From: an uncultured Massilia sp.
GTDB taxonomy: Bacteria; Pseudomonadota; Gammaproteobacteria; Burkholderiales; Burkholderiaceae_D
DNA length: 37,801 nucleotides
Direction of reading: 5' to 3'
Assembly (NCBI GenBank): GCA_913778765.1
Contig: CAJYXO010000258.1
Span: forward strand, 1 to 37,801
The notes below the pieces were generated by a model. That model searched no databases, had not been told where the DNA came from, and was given only the letters and a program-made list of their open reading frames with translations. Within the stretch, counting starts at the first letter, position 1; the number at the start of each line of letters is the position of its first letter. Both the position numbers and the translations under genes were made by a program. This document shows, piece by piece, positions 37,325 to 37,801 of the stretch.

Positions 37325-37801
37325 ATGGAACACATCTCGACACCGGCGCTGCGGCCGCACTCTGGCGCAGCCACGGGCAACACCGGCCCGCTGGTCATCG
37401 TCACCATCCTGTTCTTCATGTGGGGCCTGCTCACCGCATTGAACGACGTCCTGATCCCGCACCTGAAAGCGCTGTACACGCTGAACTACGTGCAGGCCAT
37501 GCTGGTGCAGTTCTGCTTCTTCGGCGCCTACGCCATCGTGTCGCTGCCGGCCGGCGCCCTGATCCGGCGCATCGGCTACCAGCGCGGCGCCGTCACCGGG
37601 CTGATCATCGCGGCGAGCGGCTGCGCCCTGTTCTATCCGGCCTCGATGAGCGGCTACGCGCTGTTCCTGCTCGGCTTCTTCGTGCTGGCGGCCGGCATCA
37701 CCATCCTGCAGGTGGCGGCCAATCCCTACGTGACGGTGCTGGGCGACCCGCGCACGGCGTCGAGCCGGCTGTCGCTGACCCAGGCTTTCAATTCGCTCGG
37801 C
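37325..37801 (+). CDS. FucP-type sugar MFS permease (partial, 5' part only)
   Basis: I translated 159 codons from the ATG at 37325 to the window end; GGAG (37316-37319) lies 5 bases upstream and the GH92 stop is 12 bp before. The opening [48 protein letters not shown] and the later [19 protein letters not shown] are clear signatures of the FucP/GluP sugar:proton symporter group. In this locus it would take up mannose released in the periplasm (inference). The remaining roughly 250-280 residues lie outside the window. Confidence 0.92.
   Translation, partial: MEHISTPALRPHSGAATGNTGPLVIVTILFFMWGLLTALNDVLIPHLKALYTLNYVQAMLVQFCFFGAYAIVSLPAGALIRRIGYQRGAVTGLIIAASGCALFYPASMSGYALFLLGFFVLAAGITILQVAANPYVTVLGDPRTASSRLSLTQAFNSLG

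Overview
The window looks like chromosomal DNA of a high-GC betaproteobacterium, most likely from the Massilia/Telluria/Duganella branch of the Oxalobacteraceae. The basis is the strong G/C third-position bias, large TonB-dependent receptors of the Xanthomonas/Caulobacter type next to glycoside hydrolases, a Burkholderiales-style chemotaxis receptor remnant, and a palindromic intergenic repeat of the betaproteobacterial kind. This assignment is inferred from protein style; no rRNA or other marker gene is present. No tRNA, rRNA, CRISPR array or transposase was found.

Layout. (1) 1-3135, minus: an orphan periplasmic binding protein followed after 2 bp by a membrane PAS-PAS histidine kinase cut by the window edge. 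(2) 3236-4252: a decayed chemotaxis receptor, a REP-like inverted repeat and a small DUF2905 membrane protein. (3) 4392-10830, plus: a compact N-acetylglucosaminide operon of TonB-dependent receptor, GH20 hexosaminidase without signal peptide, and AmpG-like MFS permease. (4) 10843-12928, plus: a ribbon-helix-helix regulator whose ribosome binding site lies inside a 19-bp inverted repeat, a PHB-depolymerase-family esterase, and a DUF2058 protein. (5) 13030-15137, minus: an AraC-type regulator, a Blc-type lipocalin and a small lipoprotein. (6) 15263-23718, minus: the most unusual block, in transcription order a membrane GGDEF-GGDEF-EAL protein, an alpha-oxoamine synthase, a 1302-residue fatty acyl-AMP ligase/acyl-CoA dehydrogenase/acyl carrier protein fusion, and a stand-alone membrane protein homologous to the sensor domain of the GGDEF-EAL protein. 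(7) 23995-24925: a host-attachment-family protein and a divergent DUF2945 protein. (8) 25188-37801, plus: a mannoside utilisation locus of TonB-dependent receptor, flavin-dependent halogenase homologue, GH2 beta-mannosidase, LacI remnant, AGE-family isomerase, PfkB kinase, GH92 alpha-mannosidase and the start of a FucP-type sugar permease.

How the genes work together. Locus 8 can be read as a full path: the outer-membrane receptor imports manno-oligosaccharides, periplasmic GH92 and GH2 enzymes release mannose, the MFS permease takes it up, the AGE isomerase makes fructose and the PfkB kinase phosphorylates it. Its LacI-type regulator is broken. Locus 3 is a smaller parallel for GlcNAc-containing oligosaccharides, with hydrolysis probably in the cytoplasm. 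Locus 6 looks like a short pathway that activates a fatty acid, desaturates it on a carrier protein and condenses it with an amino acid to a long-chain aminoketone, coupled genetically to c-di-GMP signalling. It is the best candidate here for an undescribed system; product and signal role are inference.
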